64,000 nt of DNA from Streptomyces flaveus (GTDB taxonomy: Bacteria > Actinomycetota > Actinomycetes > Streptomycetales > Streptomycetaceae), in the NCBI RefSeq assembly GCF_014647675.1, contig NZ_BMPQ01000003.1, forward strand, positions 322,373-386,372, in the 5' to 3' direction. Within the stretch, counting starts at the first letter, position 1. Each line of letters opens with the position of its first letter. The position numbers were made by a program, and so were the translations under genes. This document shows positions 29,513 to 37,540 of this stretch, in pieces. The notes under the pieces were generated by a model, which was not told the origin of the DNA, searched no databases, and saw only the letters and a program-made list of their open reading frames with translations.

Positions 29513-29535
29513 TTGACAGTGCGCCGGGTTAGGGT
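29513..29535 (+). promoter_or_regulatory. RecA-NDp-like promoter of acyltransferase gene
   Basis: TTGACAGTG (29513-29521), eight bases, TAGGGT (29530-29535). One conserved position (T4) is A, giving instead a perfect TTGACA -35 at short spacing. It lies 28 bases before the GTG at 29564. Confidence 0.5.
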
Positions 29536-29563
29536 CTGACGCACGGACACAGGAGGCACTCGG

Positions 29564-30376
29564 GTGATCTACGGCGCCATGAAGTTTTCCATCGGAGGGC
29601 CCCTGAAGCTCGCTTTCAGGCCCTGGGTGGAAGGCCTCGAGCACGTTCCGGCCGAGGGGCCCGCGATCCTGGCGAGCAACCACCTGTCGTTCTCCGACTC
29701 CTTCTTCCTGCCCGCTGTCCTCGACCGCAAGGTCACCTTCATCGCGAAGGCCGAGTACTTCACGACGCCCGGCATCAAGGGGCGCCTGACCGCCGCCTTC
29801 TTCAAGGGCGTCGGCCAGCTTCCGGTGGACCGTTCCGGAGCACGCGGTGCGGGCGAGGCGGCCATCAGGAGCGGCCTCGACGTGCTCGAGCGCGGCGAGC
29901 TGTTCGGCCTCTATCCCGAGGGCACGCGCTCGCCCGACGGCCGCCTCTACCGGGGCAAGCCCGGCGGCCTCGCGCGCGTGGCGCTCGCCAGCGGTGCCCC
30001 TGTCATCCCGGTCGCCATGATCGACACCGAGAAGATCCAGCCCCCCGGCAAGGTCATGCCGAAGCTGATGCGCCCGGGCATCCGCATCGGCAAGCCGCTG
30101 GACTTCAGCCGGTACCAGGGCATGGAGCACGACCGGTTCGTGCTGCGGGCCCTGACCGACGAGGTCATGTACGAAATCATGAGGCTCTCCGGCCAGGAGT
30201 ACGTCGACATCTACGCGACCGCCGCCAAACGGCAGCTCGCGGAGGCGGCGAAGACGGAGAAACAGGCGCAGAAGCAGGCCGAGCAGGCGCGTAAGGAAGC
30301 CGAGAAGGCGTCCGAACGGGAAGCGGCCGAACGGGAAGCGGAGAAGGCGGCCGGGAAGGAACGATCCGACCCCTAG
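29564..30376 (+). CDS. 1-acyl-sn-glycerol-3-phosphate acyltransferase (PlsC-like)
   Basis: 270-residue membrane-associated acyltransferase making phosphatidic acid. Catalytic HX4D is H40-D45 in NHLSFSD, followed by the FIAKAEYF and YPEGTRS substrate motifs and the VIPVAM strand. After residue about 220 there is an Ala/Glu/Lys-rich helical tail, unusual in length and probably a coiled coil. The GTG at 29564 has AGGAGG seven bases upstream. Divergent from the esterase gene; 50 bases before macS. Confidence 0.93.
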   Translation: MIYGAMKFSIGGPLKLAFRPWVEGLEHVPAEGPAILASNHLSFSDSFFLPAVLDRKVTFIAKAEYFTTPGIKGRLTAAFFKGVGQLPVDRSGARGAGEAAIRSGLDVLERGELFGLYPEGTRSPDGRLYRGKPGGLARVALASGAPVIPVAMIDTEKIQPPGKVMPKLMRPGIRIGKPLDFSRYQGMEHDRFVLRALTDEVMYEIMRLSGQEYVDIYATAAKRQLAEAAKTEKQAQKQAEQARKEAEKASEREAAEREAEKAAGKERSDP

Positions 30377-30426
30377 GAGCGTCCGTCTGGGGGGTGGGGT
30401 GATCGTCAAAGGTGGGGGCGGGGGAC

Positions 30427-31632
30427 ATGGCCAAGCGCGAGAGAGTCATGAGGATGTCGGTCGAGCAGCCGCTGTGGCGTGCGCTCTCGGCATACCGCGT
30501 ACTGACGATGTGTTACGCGATCGGGCTCTTCGTCTCCGCGTACGACGAGTTCGTCCGGCCCGAAGTGGCCATCGCCTTCTTCTCCGTACTCTTCGTGTGG
30601 ACGCTGGTGACGCTGCCCAAGGTGGCCAACGAGGCGAGCTGCACCAAGCGGTTCCTGGCCGCCGACCTGACCGTGGCGCTCACCGGCATCCTGCTCACAC
30701 CGGTCGCGCACTCCCACGACCGGATCGTGGCCGGTGGCCCGACGCTGCCGTCGATATGGACCGCGGGCTCCGTCCTGGCGTTCGCGGTCAAGGGCGGCTG
30801 GCGCTGGGCGGCCTTCGCCTCGACGCTCGTCGGCATCGCGAACGTCGTCCAGCGCGGGACGCTCAGCCAGGACACGCTCCACAACGTACTGCTCGTCTGG
30901 GTCGCCTCCATCGCCATCGGGTACGTCGTCGAGGTCGCCCGCGCCTCCGAGCGCACCCTCGCGCGGGCCCTGGAGATCGAGGCCGCGACGCGGGAGCGTG
31001 AGCGGCTGGCCCGCGACATCCACGACAGCGTCCTCCAGGTCCTCGCGATGGTGCAGCGACGCGGCTCCGCGCTCGGCGGCGAGGCGGCGGAACTGGGCCG
31101 CATGGCGGGCGAGCAGGAGGTGGCGTTGCGCACGCTGGTCTCGGGCGGGCTGCCGGCCTCCCGCGTCTCGGAGGACGCGGCGCAGGGAGCCCTGGTGCGC
31201 GCGGTGGACGAACCCGACGACGAGGCAGGCGAGGACGACCCCTCCGACCTCCGCGCACTGCTGACCCCGTACGCCACTGCGAAGATCACCTTCTCCGAGC
31301 CCGGCGCCCCCGTCCTCCTCGCCCCGTCCGCGGCGAAGGAACTGGCCGCCGCCGTCGGCGCCGCCCTGGACAACGTCCACCGCCACGCGGGCGAGAACGC
31401 CCGTGCCTGGATCCTCGTCGAGGACGAACCGGACGCGGTGATCGTCACCGTACGAGACGACGGCCCCGGCATCCCCGAGGGCCGCCTGGCCCAGGCCGAG
31501 GGCGAGGGCCGCATGGGCGTGGCCCTCTCGATCCGCGGTCGCCTGCGAGACATCGGCGGCACGGCTGAGGTGATCTCAATACCGGGCCAGGGCACAGAGG
31601 TAGAACTGCGGGCGCCGAAGAAGGCGACCTGA
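30427..31632 (+). CDS. macS: Sensor histidine kinase MacS
   Basis: About 401-residue NarX-type kinase. The N-terminal membrane module (DUF5931-like) has about five helices (22-170). H199 in LARDIHDSVLQVL is the phosphorylation site, and the HATPase domain carries GAALDNVHRHAG and DDGPGIPEG. Order and sequence match MacS (SCO2121) of the MacRS system, reported in S. coelicolor to control morphogenesis and membrane-protein genes. Start choice among in-frame codons at 30412, 30427 and 30448 is uncertain; 30427 has a G-rich site before it. The partner regulator follows after a repeat-filled gap. Confidence 0.9.
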   Translation: MAKRERVMRMSVEQPLWRALSAYRVLTMCYAIGLFVSAYDEFVRPEVAIAFFSVLFVWTLVTLPKVANEASCTKRFLAADLTVALTGILLTPVAHSHDRIVAGGPTLPSIWTAGSVLAFAVKGGWRWAAFASTLVGIANVVQRGTLSQDTLHNVLLVWVASIAIGYVVEVARASERTLARALEIEAATRERERLARDIHDSVLQVLAMVQRRGSALGGEAAELGRMAGEQEVALRTLVSGGLPASRVSEDAAQGALVRAVDEPDDEAGEDDPSDLRALLTPYATAKITFSEPGAPVLLAPSAAKELAAAVGAALDNVHRHAGENARAWILVEDEPDAVIVTVRDDGPGIPEGRLAQAEGEGRMGVALSIRGRLRDIGGTAEVISIPGQGTEVELRAPKKAT

Positions 31633-31648
31633 GCATGAGACGCCCCAT

Positions 31649-31764
31649 AGGGGCGCGGGGAACTGCGCGACCAGCCCCAACGGTCCGGCAGCCGAAATAC
31701 GACCCATGGGGGTCTGGGGGCGAAGCCCCCCGTTCCGGGAAGGGGCGGGGCTGGGGAAAAACAA
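31649..31764. repeat. Partial dispersed repeat between macS and macR
   Basis: The 28 bases 31649-31676 repeat the right arm of the large element (copies at 1161 and 42069). A second module (31707-31764, with GGGGGCGAAGCCCCC and GGGAAGGGGCGGGGC) matches that element's downstream tail. It fills most of the 152-base gap between the two genes of a two-component operon. Confidence 0.65.
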
Positions 31765-31784
31765 ACGGCGAAGGCGGAGCAACG

Positions 31785-32462
31785 ATGAGAGAGCAACAGA
31801 ACCCGATCAAGGTCATGGTCGTGGACGACCACCCCATGTGGCGGGACGCCGTCGCCCGGGACCTGGCCGAGGCCGGCTTCGACGTGATCGCCACGGCGAG
31901 CGACGGCGACCAGGCGGTGCGCCGCGCCCAGGCCGCCGGCCCCGACGTGCTCGTACTCGACCTGAACCTCCCCGCCAAGCCCGGCGTCCAGGTCTGCAAG
32001 GAACTCGTCGGAGCCAACCCGGCCCTGCGCGTCCTGGTCCTCTCCGCGAGCGGCGAACACGCCGACGTCCTGGAGGCGGTCAAGTCGGGAGCCACCGGCT
32101 ACCTGCTGAAGTCGGCCTCCACGGAGGAACTGATCGACGCGGTGCGCCGCACGGCCGTGGGCGACCCCGTCTTCACGCCCGGCCTCGCGGGCCTGGTCCT
32201 CGGCGAGTACCGCAGACTCGCCTCCGAGCCCGCTCCCGCCCCGGGCGCCGACCAGCCCAAGGCCCCACAGCTCACCGACCGCGAGACCGAGGTCCTGCGC
32301 CTGGTGGCCAAGGGCCTGAGCTACAAGCAGATCGCCGAACGCCTCGTCATCTCCCACCGCACCGTCCAGAACCACGTCCAGAACACCCTGGGCAAGCTCC
32401 AACTGCACAACCGCGTGGAACTCGTCCGCTACGCGATAGAGCGCGGCCTGGACGACGAGTAG
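31785..32462 (+). CDS. macR: NarL/LuxR-type response regulator MacR
   Basis: 225 residues. Receiver with VVDDHP (12-17), phosphoacceptor D59 in VLDLNLP, S/T in VLSASG and K in LLKSAS. The C-terminal LuxR helix-turn-helix is LTDRETEVLRLVAKGLSYKQI through VQNHVQNTLGKL. The ATG at 31785 has GGAG five bases upstream. It is the cognate regulator of MacS (orthologue of SCO2120). A 16-base tandem repeat begins inside its last codons. Confidence 0.95.
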   Translation: MREQQNPIKVMVVDDHPMWRDAVARDLAEAGFDVIATASDGDQAVRRAQAAGPDVLVLDLNLPAKPGVQVCKELVGANPALRVLVLSASGEHADVLEAVKSGATGYLLKSASTEELIDAVRRTAVGDPVFTPGLAGLVLGEYRRLASEPAPAPGADQPKAPQLTDRETEVLRLVAKGLSYKQIAERLVISHRTVQNHVQNTLGKLQLHNRVELVRYAIERGLDDE

Positions 32463-32502
32463 ACAACCTGACGAGTGGACAACCTGACGAGTGGACAACC
32501 TT
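32455..32502. repeat. Three-copy 16-bp tandem repeat
   Basis: Units ACGAGTAGACAACCTG, ACGAGTGGACAACCTG and ACGAGTGGACAACCTT lie head to tail. The first unit contains the macR stop codon (TAG); the other two carry TGG at that position. Confidence 0.85.
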
Positions 32503-32652
32503 TGGACACCGACGAGCAGACCCCTTCGAGTGAACTTCGTTGATCAATCTCCGCGCAATTCACCGGAATTGACCCTCCGGACCATGCCTAAGTGACCTGG
32601 ATCACTATTAGCGTGACCTTCATCAGGCAACCGCTGGCGAAGGGACATTTCC

Positions 32653-33681
32653 ATGCGGGTCGGAGTACTGACCGGAGGCGGCGACTGCCCCGGACTCAAC
32701 GCCGTCATCCGGGGCATCGTCCGCAAGGGCGTGCAGGAGTACGGCTACGACTTCACCGGCTTCCGGGACGGCTGGCGCGGTCCGCTGGAAGGCGACAGCA
32801 TCCAGCTCGACATTCCCGCCGTACGCGGCATCCTGCCCCGCGGCGGCACCATCCTCGGCTCCTCGCGCACCAACCCCCTCAAGGTGGACAACGGCATCCG
32901 CCGGATCAAGGAGAACCTCGCCAAGAGCGAGGTCGACGCGCTGATCGCGATCGGCGGAGAGGACACCCTCGGCGTCGCCGCCACCCTCTCCGACGACCAC
33001 GGCGTCCCCTGCGTCGGCGTACCCAAGACCATCGACAACGACCTCTCGGCCACCGACTACACCTTCGGCTTCGACACGGCCGTCAACATCGCCACGGAGG
33101 CCATCGACCGCCTCCACACCACCGCCGAGTCGCACATGCGCGTCCTCGTCGTCGAGGTCATGGGTCGGCACGCGGGCTGGATCGCCATCCACTCCGGACT
33201 GGCCGGCGGCGCCAACGTCATCCTCATCCCCGAGCAGCCCTTCGACGTCGACCAGGTCTGCGCCTGGGTCACCTCCCGCTTCAAGGCCTCGTACGCCCCG
33301 ATCGTCGTCGTCTCCGAGGGAGCGAAGCCCAAGGACGGCGACATGGTGCTCAAGGACGGTTCGCTGGACGAGTTCGGGCACGTCCGGCTCTCCGGCGTCG
33401 GCGAATGGCTCGCCAAGGAGATCGAGAGGCGCACCGGCAAGGAGGCCCGTACGACGGTCCTCGGCCACGTCCAGCGCGGCGGCACCCCCAGCGCCTTCGA
33501 CCGCTGGCTCGCCACCCGCTTCGGGCTGCACGCCATCGACGCGGTCCGCGAGGGCGACTTCGGCAAGATGGTCGCCCTGCGCGGCACCGACATCGTGCGC
33601 GTCCCGATCGCTCAGGCCACGGCCCAGCTGAAGACGGTGGACCCGAAGCTGTACAACGAGGTCGGCGTGTTCTTCGGCTGA
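32653..33681 (+). CDS. pfkA: 6-phosphofructokinase
   Basis: 342-residue phosphofructokinase of the actinobacterial group. Signatures: GGGDCPGLNAVI (8-19), IGGEDT (100-105), PKTIDNDL (124-131, catalytic D128) and MGRHAGWIA. The donor-site residues are D104 and K125, the combination typical of pyrophosphate-dependent enzymes; ATP-type enzymes usually have Gly at these places. Phosphoryl donor is therefore uncertain. The ATG at 32653 has AAGGGA seven bases upstream. With glkA it puts two glycolytic steps within 8 kb. Confidence 0.95.
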   Translation: MRVGVLTGGGDCPGLNAVIRGIVRKGVQEYGYDFTGFRDGWRGPLEGDSIQLDIPAVRGILPRGGTILGSSRTNPLKVDNGIRRIKENLAKSEVDALIAIGGEDTLGVAATLSDDHGVPCVGVPKTIDNDLSATDYTFGFDTAVNIATEAIDRLHTTAESHMRVLVVEVMGRHAGWIAIHSGLAGGANVILIPEQPFDVDQVCAWVTSRFKASYAPIVVVSEGAKPKDGDMVLKDGSLDEFGHVRLSGVGEWLAKEIERRTGKEARTTVLGHVQRGGTPSAFDRWLATRFGLHAIDAVREGDFGKMVALRGTDIVRVPIAQATAQLKTVDPKLYNEVGVFFG

Positions 33682-33706
33682 GGCCGCTCCACCACACGTA
33701 TGCGAC

Positions 33707-35644
33707 CTACACGGCGGGGCGCCGCTCGGAGACTGGGCCGGTGCCCCGCAACTGACCGATCAACTCCCGTACGACAGCGGTGCCGTTGAGGCTCAGCACC
33801 GACTCCGGGTGGAACTGCACGCCGGCAAACCCAGGCCCGCGCAGGCCGTGCACCTCCCCGGTCTCACTCCGGCTGACCTCGATGCCATGCGCCGCCAGCT
33901 CCGCTGCACGCTCGTCGTCGCAGTGCGCCACGAAGCTGTTGTAGAAGCCGACGGTCTCCGTCCGCCCGAAGAGCTCGATCTCCGTCTGCGCGCCCTGGTA
34001 CGGGACTTCCTTCCGTACGATCTCCAGGCCCAGCTCCGCCGCGATCAGCTCATGCCCGAGACAGACACCGAGCACGCCGTGCGGGTGACTGCCGAGCACT
34101 TCGGCGGTGAGCCCGCGCAGGAACGCCATCTTGGGATCGGCCGTGTCCGAGGGATCACCCGGACCGGGGCCCAGGATCAGCGGCCCCTCGTGCGCCAGAA
34201 CCGCCTCCCGCAGTCCCGGCTCGTCGTACCGCCGCACGGACACCTCAAGACCCGACGAACGCAGCAGATGCGCGAGCATCGCCGTGAAGGTGTCCTCCCC
34301 GTCGACGACCAGCGCATGGCCCTCCAACTCGGCCGAACGCTCCTGCATCCGCAGCCAGAACGGCGCGAGCGAGGACCGCCGCTCGTCGAGCGCGGCCCGC
34401 ACCCGCGGGTCCTCGGCCAGCCCCGGCCGTACGCGCTCCTCGGGCCGCCTTCCCGGACGTACCCCCAGCGCGGCCAGCACCCCCGCAGCCTTCGCATGTG
34501 TCTCGGCGACCTCGCTCGCCGGATCGGAGCCGCGTACGAGCGTGGCGCCGACCGGCACCCGCAGCCGTCCCCCCGCGTCGATGTCCGCGGTACGGATCAG
34601 GATGGGGGAGTCGAGGGTCTGGGCACCGCCGGAGTCACGACCGACGAGCGCCAGCGCCCCGGCGTAGTACCCGCGGCCCCCCACCTCGTGCCGCTCGATC
34701 ACCCGGCAGGCGTTCTGCACCGGCGACCCGGTGACGGTCGCCGCGAACATGGTCTCGCGCAGGACGTCGCGCACATCGAGCGACGACCGCCCCCTCAACT
34801 CGTATTCCGTGTGCGCGAGATGGGCCATCTCCTTCAGCCGCGGCCCGATGACGACCCCGCCCATGTCACCGACCGTGCACATCATCTTGAGCTCCTCGTC
34901 GACGACCATCGAGAGCTCCTCGATCTCCTTGCCGTCGCCGAGGAAGTCCAGCAGGTCCTCGGGGGTCGGCCCTTCGGCCGGATAGCGATACGTCCCGCTG
35001 ATCGGGTTCATCACGACGGTCCCGCCCGCCCGTCTCCCACCACCGCCCTCAACCGAGAGCGCTTCGCGATCGCCCCTTCCACCTGACATGCGGACGTGCA
35101 CCTCGGGACTTGCCCCGACGAGCGTCCGCGTTCCCGTATGCACGACGAAGGTCCAGTACGCGCCCCGCTCCCCGACGAGCAGCCGCCGGAACAGTGCGAG
35201 CGCGTCCGCCCTGCCGAAGCCGGGGATCTCGCCCTCGTACGTACGCCGGATGACGAAGTTCGCGCCCTCGCCCCGCCCGATCTCCTCGCGCAGCACGCGC
35301 CCGACGATCTCCGCGTACTCCTCGTCATCGACGTCGAAGCCGCCGCCCGTCACCTTCACGTCGTGTGCGGGCAGCTGCGACAGGGCCTGGTCCAGGGGGA
35401 GTTCGTACGCCTCCTCGGGGGTCAGCACCGTGAGCGGCGTACCGTCGTCGCGGACGTCGAAGCCGCGCTCGCGGATCTGGCGGAAGGGGATGAGGGCCAG
35501 GCCCTCGTCGGGAATGTCGGCGAGACGGTCGTACGTGGCGACCGGGCCGAGCAGGACTTCTACGGTGTCGTGGTCGTGTCCGGGGGTACGGCGACGCAGC
35601 AGCGCGAACGGGCGGTCGTCGTGCAGGAGCCGGGCCAGGTCCAT
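33707..35644 (-). CDS. trpE: Anthranilate synthase, fused TrpE-TrpG
   Basis: 645-residue fusion. Residues about 1-395 are the chorismate-binding TrpE part (NPISGTYRYP at 213-222, ETMFAATVTGSPVQNA). Residues about 440-640 are the glutamine amidotransferase with C528 in GVCLGHE and H612/E614 in FHPES. Ammonia from glutamine converts chorismate to anthranilate. Relative to what I expect, about 19 extra residues (GGRGDREALSVEGGGGRRA) interrupt the strand before NPISG. The ATG at 35644 has AGAGGA upstream. Expression is controlled by the trpL attenuator. Confidence 0.95.
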   Translation of the reverse strand: MDLARLLHDDRPFALLRRRTPGHDHDTVEVLLGPVATYDRLADIPDEGLALIPFRQIRERGFDVRDDGTPLTVLTPEEAYELPLDQALSQLPAHDVKVTGGGFDVDDEEYAEIVGRVLREEIGRGEGANFVIRRTYEGEIPGFGRADALALFRRLLVGERGAYWTFVVHTGTRTLVGASPEVHVRMSGGRGDREALSVEGGGGRRAGGTVVMNPISGTYRYPAEGPTPEDLLDFLGDGKEIEELSMVVDEELKMMCTVGDMGGVVIGPRLKEMAHLAHTEYELRGRSSLDVRDVLRETMFAATVTGSPVQNACRVIERHEVGGRGYYAGALALVGRDSGGAQTLDSPILIRTADIDAGGRLRVPVGATLVRGSDPASEVAETHAKAAGVLAALGVRPGRRPEERVRPGLAEDPRVRAALDERRSSLAPFWLRMQERSAELEGHALVVDGEDTFTAMLAHLLRSSGLEVSVRRYDEPGLREAVLAHEGPLILGPGPGDPSDTADPKMAFLRGLTAEVLGSHPHGVLGVCLGHELIAAELGLEIVRKEVPYQGAQTEIELFGRTETVGFYNSFVAHCDDERAAELAAHGIEVSRSETGEVHGLRGPGFAGVQFHPESVLSLNGTAVVRELIGQLRGTGPVSERRPAV

Positions 35645-35696
35645 GGGTTCCTCTTCATCGTGATCGTCGGTGATCGGGAGGAACGGCCCTGGTCGT

Positions 35697-35730
35697 GAAA
35701 ACACTGAAGGCCGCCCCTCGGGCGGCCTTC
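35697..35730 (-). terminator. Trp attenuator terminator
   Basis: GAAGGCCGCC/GGCGGCCTTC form a 10-bp stem (35721-35730 with 35706-35715) and a 5-base loop, followed on the minus strand by AGTGTTTT. The 5' arm can instead pair with GGCGGCC inside the leader peptide frame (35759-35765), which is the antiterminator. Confidence 0.88.
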
Positions 35731-35752
35731 GCGAAGTCTTGCGTACGCGCAG

Positions 35753-35815
35753 TCAGTGGGCCGCCGGGTGAGCGGTCCACCACCAGTTCTGGTTCTGGGT
35801 CGAGTGCGCGAACAT
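35753..35815 (-). CDS. trpL: Trp leader peptide
   Basis: 20-codon frame MFAHSTQNQNWWWTAHPAAH with three consecutive Trp codons (35777-35785), then TGA. It precedes the attenuator terminator and trpEG. Ribosome stalling at the Trp codons would leave 35759-35765 free to form the antiterminator; completion of translation would mask it. This is classical Trp attenuation as known for Streptomyces trpE. Confidence 0.93.
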   Translation of the reverse strand: MFAHSTQNQNWWWTAHPAAH

Positions 35816-35866
35816 GTGCGGCACCTTATCCCATGCCGAGGGCCGGTCGCGGGCGTACTCCGCTCC

Positions 35867-35957
35867 GTCTCATCCGTCGCTCATCCGTCTCATCCGTCGC
35901 TCATCCGTCTCATCCGTCGCTCATCCGTCTCATCCGTCGCTCATCCGTCTCATCAGT
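35867..35957. repeat. Four-and-a-half-copy 20-bp tandem repeat
   Basis: The unit GTCTCATCCGTCGCTCATCC repeats exactly at 35867, 35887, 35907 and 35927 and decays at 35947. It lies between the divergent trpL-trpEG and DAHP synthase genes, in the promoter region of both. Half-units (CTCATCCGTC) repeat within each unit. Confidence 0.92.
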
Positions 35958-35990
35958 CGAGCGGGACGAAAATCAGTCGACACGACCCCG

Positions 35991-36004
35991 TAATGTTTAC
36001 GGGG
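35991..36004 (+). promoter_or_regulatory. -10 element and probable leaderless start of DAHP synthase
   Basis: TAATGT at 35991-35996 ends seven bases before the GTG at 36004, and no Shine-Dalgarno lies between them. Transcription would start at or next to the start codon. The -35 is not evident. Confidence 0.5.
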
Positions 36005-37359
36005 TGACCGTGAACGCTGATACCCGAGCCGTCGCCGCCCAAGCGACCTGGCGAGACCTGCCCGCGGCGCAGCAGCCCGACTACCCCGATGCCGAGGCCC
36101 TGCGCGAAGTGATCGCCGAGCTGGCGAGCTATCCGCCCCTCGTCTTCGCGGGCGAGTGCGACCAGTTGCGCGCTCGGATGGGAGCCGTCGCCAAGGGCGA
36201 GGCGTTCCTCCTTCAGGGCGGCGACTGCGCGGAGAGCTTCGACGCCGTCGGCGCCGAGCACATCCGGGCCAAGCTGAAGACGCTTCTCCAGATGGGCGCC
36301 GTCCTCACATACGCGGCCTCCGTGCCGGTCGTGAAGGTGGGCCGTATCGCCGGCCAGTACTCCAAGCCGCGCTCCAAGCCGACCGAGACCCGCGACGGCG
36401 TGACCCTGCCGACCTACCGCGGTGACTCCGTCAACGGCTTCGAGTTCACCGAGGCCGCCCGCATCCCGGACCCCGAGCGCCTGAAGCGGATGTACAACGC
36501 CTCCGCCTCCACGCTGAACCTGGTGCGCGCCTTCACCACCGGCGGCTACGCCGACCTGCGTCAGGTGCACGCCTGGAACCAGGACTTCGTGAAGTCGTCC
36601 CCCTCCGGGCAGCGCTACGAGCAGCTGGCGCGCGAGATCGACCAGGCGCTGAACTTCATGCACGCCTGCGGGGCCGACCCGGAGGAGTTCAAGACCGTCG
36701 AGTTCTACTCCTCGCACGAGGCGTTGCTGCTCGACTACGAGTCGGCGCTGACCAGGGTCGATTCCCGTACGGGCCACCTGTACGACGTCTCCGCGCACAT
36801 GGTGTGGATCGGTGAGCGCACCCGACAGATGGACGGCGCGCACATCGAGTTCGCCTCGAAGATCCGCAACCCGATCGGGATCAAGCTGGGCCCGACGACG
36901 ACGGCCGAGGACGCGCTGCAGTACATCGAGCGCCTCGACCCGGACCGCGAGCCGGGCCGGCTGACCTTCATCGTCCGCATGGGCGCCGACAAGGTCCGCG
37001 ACAAGCTGCCCGAGCTGGTCGAGAAGGTCACCGCCTCGGGCGCGACCGTCGCCTGGATCACCGACCCGATGCACGGCAACACCTACGAGGCGGCCTCCGG
37101 CCACAAGACCCGCCGCTTCGACGACGTACTCGACGAGGTCAAGGGCTTCTTCGAGGTCCACAAGGAGCTCGGCACGCACCCGGGCGGCATCCACGTCGAA
37201 CTCACCGGTGACGATGTCACCGAGTGCGTGGGCGGTGGCGACGAGATCTTCGTCGACGATCTGCACCAGCGCTACGAGACGGCCTGCGACCCGCGTCTGA
37301 ACCGCAGCCAGTCCCTGGATCTGGCCTTCCTGGTGGCGGAGATGTACCGCGACCAGTAG
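36004..37359 (+). CDS. aroH: Class II 3-deoxy-D-arabino-heptulosonate 7-phosphate synthase
   Basis: 451 residues. Condenses PEP and erythrose 4-phosphate, the entry to the shikimate pathway that feeds the neighbouring anthranilate synthase. Plant-type (class II) motifs: FAGECDQLR (48-56), LQGGDCAESF (70-79, metal ligand C75), GRIAGQYSKPRS, WITDPMHGNT and GGIHVELTG. GTG at 36004 is chosen (second in-frame GTG at 36010). Divergent from trpL-trpEG; ends before a strong terminator. Confidence 0.97.
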   Translation: MTVNADTRAVAAQATWRDLPAAQQPDYPDAEALREVIAELASYPPLVFAGECDQLRARMGAVAKGEAFLLQGGDCAESFDAVGAEHIRAKLKTLLQMGAVLTYAASVPVVKVGRIAGQYSKPRSKPTETRDGVTLPTYRGDSVNGFEFTEAARIPDPERLKRMYNASASTLNLVRAFTTGGYADLRQVHAWNQDFVKSSPSGQRYEQLAREIDQALNFMHACGADPEEFKTVEFYSSHEALLLDYESALTRVDSRTGHLYDVSAHMVWIGERTRQMDGAHIEFASKIRNPIGIKLGPTTTAEDALQYIERLDPDREPGRLTFIVRMGADKVRDKLPELVEKVTASGATVAWITDPMHGNTYEAASGHKTRRFDDVLDEVKGFFEVHKELGTHPGGIHVELTGDDVTECVGGGDEIFVDDLHQRYETACDPRLNRSQSLDLAFLVAEMYRDQ

Positions 37360-37384
37360 TGGTTCGTCGTTGCACAAGACATGC

Positions 37385-37434
37385 GATGGGGCGCGGATCA
37401 CATACGATCCGCGCCCCATCCCACTTTTAAGACG
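37385..37434 (+). terminator. Rho-independent terminator of DAHP synthase gene
   Basis: A perfect 15-bp stem, GATGGGGCGCGGATC (37385-37399) with GATCCGCGCCCCATC (37406-37420), has the loop ACATAC and is followed by CCACTTTTAA. Confidence 0.92.
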
Positions 37435-37452
37435 GACGCCCGACGGGTAAGG

Positions 37453-37471
37453 TTAGGTTTGCCTCACCGAT
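37453..37471. promoter_or_regulatory. DmdR/IdeR iron box
   Basis: TTAGGTTTGCCTCACCGAT matches the actinobacterial iron-box consensus TTAGGTTAGGCTCACCTAA at 15 of 19 positions and lies 70 bases before the ferredoxin start. It predicts iron-dependent repression. Confidence 0.75.
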
Positions 37472-37540
37472 AAATCTGCTGATAAGTCGGGATGGCGCTA
37501 CCTGTCCGTCCCGCTTCTCTCCCGTCGGGTGGTGAACCGC

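Noticed and set aside
35805..35820. LexA box (GAACATGTGC) near the trp leader
   Set aside because: Only one half matches and it coincides with the trpL start codon.
35867..35957. CRISPR array
   Set aside because: Units are contiguous 20-mers without unique spacers and there are no cas genes; this is a simple tandem repeat.
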